Assembly (NCBI RefSeq): GCF_002564105.1
Contig: NZ_PDBX01000001.1
Coordinates: 2,170,001 to 2,234,000 of the forward strand
Direction of reading: 5' to 3'
Length of the DNA stretch: 64,000 bases
Origin: Collimonas sp. PA-H2
GTDB lineage: Bacteria > Pseudomonadota > Gammaproteobacteria > Burkholderiales > Burkholderiaceae_D
Shown: positions 63,660 to 64,000 of the stretch, in pieces
How the letters are laid out: every line of letters begins with the position of its first letter
How positions within the stretch are numbered: the stretch's first letter is position 1
Notes under the pieces: model-generated
Database searches by the model: none
What the model was told of the DNA's origin: nothing
What the model saw: only the letters and a program-made list of their open reading frames with translations
Position numbers and translations under genes: made by a program

Positions 63660-64000
63660 TTAATTGGTGGTTAACTTGATGCCAAAACCGATCAGGAACA
63701 TTCCTGCGGCCCTGGAGGCGAATGCGGCGATACGGCGATTCTGTCCGAGGCGCTTAGCGGCAGTATTCCCGAGCAGTACCAGCAGACTACCGTAAATCAA
63801 TGTGCAACTGGAAATGATTGCGCCCATGGCCAGGAAAGTCAGGCTGCCGCGATGCGCCGCCGGATCGATGAACAGGGGGAAAAACGCCATGTAAAAGATA
63901 ATCGATTTCGGATTGACCAGCGTCACCAGGAAACCGCGGGTGAAATTGCCGCCGCTGGCCAAGCCGCTATCGCTCTCGACGCCGGCGTTGCCGTTCTTTT
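63660..64000 (-). CDS. LysE/RhtB-family exporter (5' end outside window)
   Basis: About 113 residues of the C-terminal part are present. LVTLVNPKSIIFYMAFFPLFIDP is the LysE/RhtB motif and three hydrophobic segments follow. The reading frame stays open to the right edge (K-N-G-N-A-G-V-E-S before LASGGN), so the start codon lies outside. It is 17 bp upstream of parA on the same strand and may be co-transcribed. Substrate unknown. Confidence 0.85.
   Translation of the reverse strand, partial: KNGNAGVESDSGLASGGNFTRGFLVTLVNPKSIIFYMAFFPLFIDPAAHRGSLTFLAMGAIISSCTLIYGSLLVLLGNTAAKRLGQNRRIAAFASRAAGMFLIGFGIKLTTN

Overview
The window looks like chromosomal DNA of a betaproteobacterium of the order Burkholderiales, most likely Oxalobacteraceae (a Collimonas-, Herminiimonas- or Janthinobacterium-like organism). 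The reasons are the parA-parB-atpIBEFHAGDC gene order, the hemE/priA pair, RdgC, the high GC of the coding regions and the style of the proteins. The genus is my inference from protein recognition; no search was run. The replication origin is probably not far away, because parAB and the atp operon sit beside mnmG/rsmG near oriC in these bacteria.

Layout. 0-5 kb: a DUF1857 gene (cut by the left edge), Rep helicase, DUF4404, RdgC and a membrane diguanylate cyclase. 5-6.6 kb: a small anchored protein, a cluster of palindromes and direct repeats, and a tRNA-Val/tRNA-Asp operon with a duplicated tRNA-Asp 3' end. 7-13 kb: the AhpC/AhpD peroxide pair, a TonB-domain lipoprotein, Rnk, an ElaB/YqjD-YqjE-YqjK-like membrane set, an OmpA lipoprotein, cytochrome c and tRNA-Arg. 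13-16.3 kb: a more AT-rich accessory stretch after tRNA-Arg, with an AraC/GyrI-like regulator and a toxin-antitoxin-like HTH/PIN pair behind a strong promoter and a perfect 23-bp hairpin. 16.3-24.5 kb: a SnoaL-like lipoprotein, an Ada-AlkA fusion, a PEP mutase-family enzyme, a methyltransferase, two divergent RcsB-like regulators that both carry Glu at the phosphoacceptor position, and a reduced deoxy-sugar (fuconate) locus with its GntR regulator.

24.5-28.4 kb: priA and hemE, separated by 815 bp of AT-rich DNA with a cluster of DnaA boxes. 28.5-54.2 kb: a metabolic region. It includes a LysR/guanidinobutyrase-type ureohydrolase pair, an AraC/PhyH pair flanking a long palindrome, a hot-dog thioesterase, a 7TM histidine kinase, an MFS exporter, an OmpA protein, a secreted S53 peptidase, a six-gene gabT-ABC transporter-gabD operon with divergent gabR, a PheC-like protein, a LysE exporter, an SGNH hydrolase, PPK2, a CoA-binding protein and an amino-acid binding lipoprotein. 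54.3-64 kb: the complete nine-gene atp operon, parB, parA and a LysE/RhtB exporter cut by the right edge.

How the genes work together. The ureohydrolase can release GABA from 4-guanidinobutyrate. The Pot-type transporter can import GABA or a related amine, and GabT plus GabD turn it into succinate under GabR, giving a nitrogen and carbon scavenging route. AhpC/AhpD remove peroxides. Rep, PriA, RdgC, ParAB and Ada-AlkA serve replication, repair and segregation. The most unusual observations are the Glu-substituted regulator pair, the DnaA-box cluster between priA and hemE, the 11-bp phased repeats between parA and parB, the hairpin leader of the PIN module, and several palindromic intergenic repeats, including one inside the atp operon.
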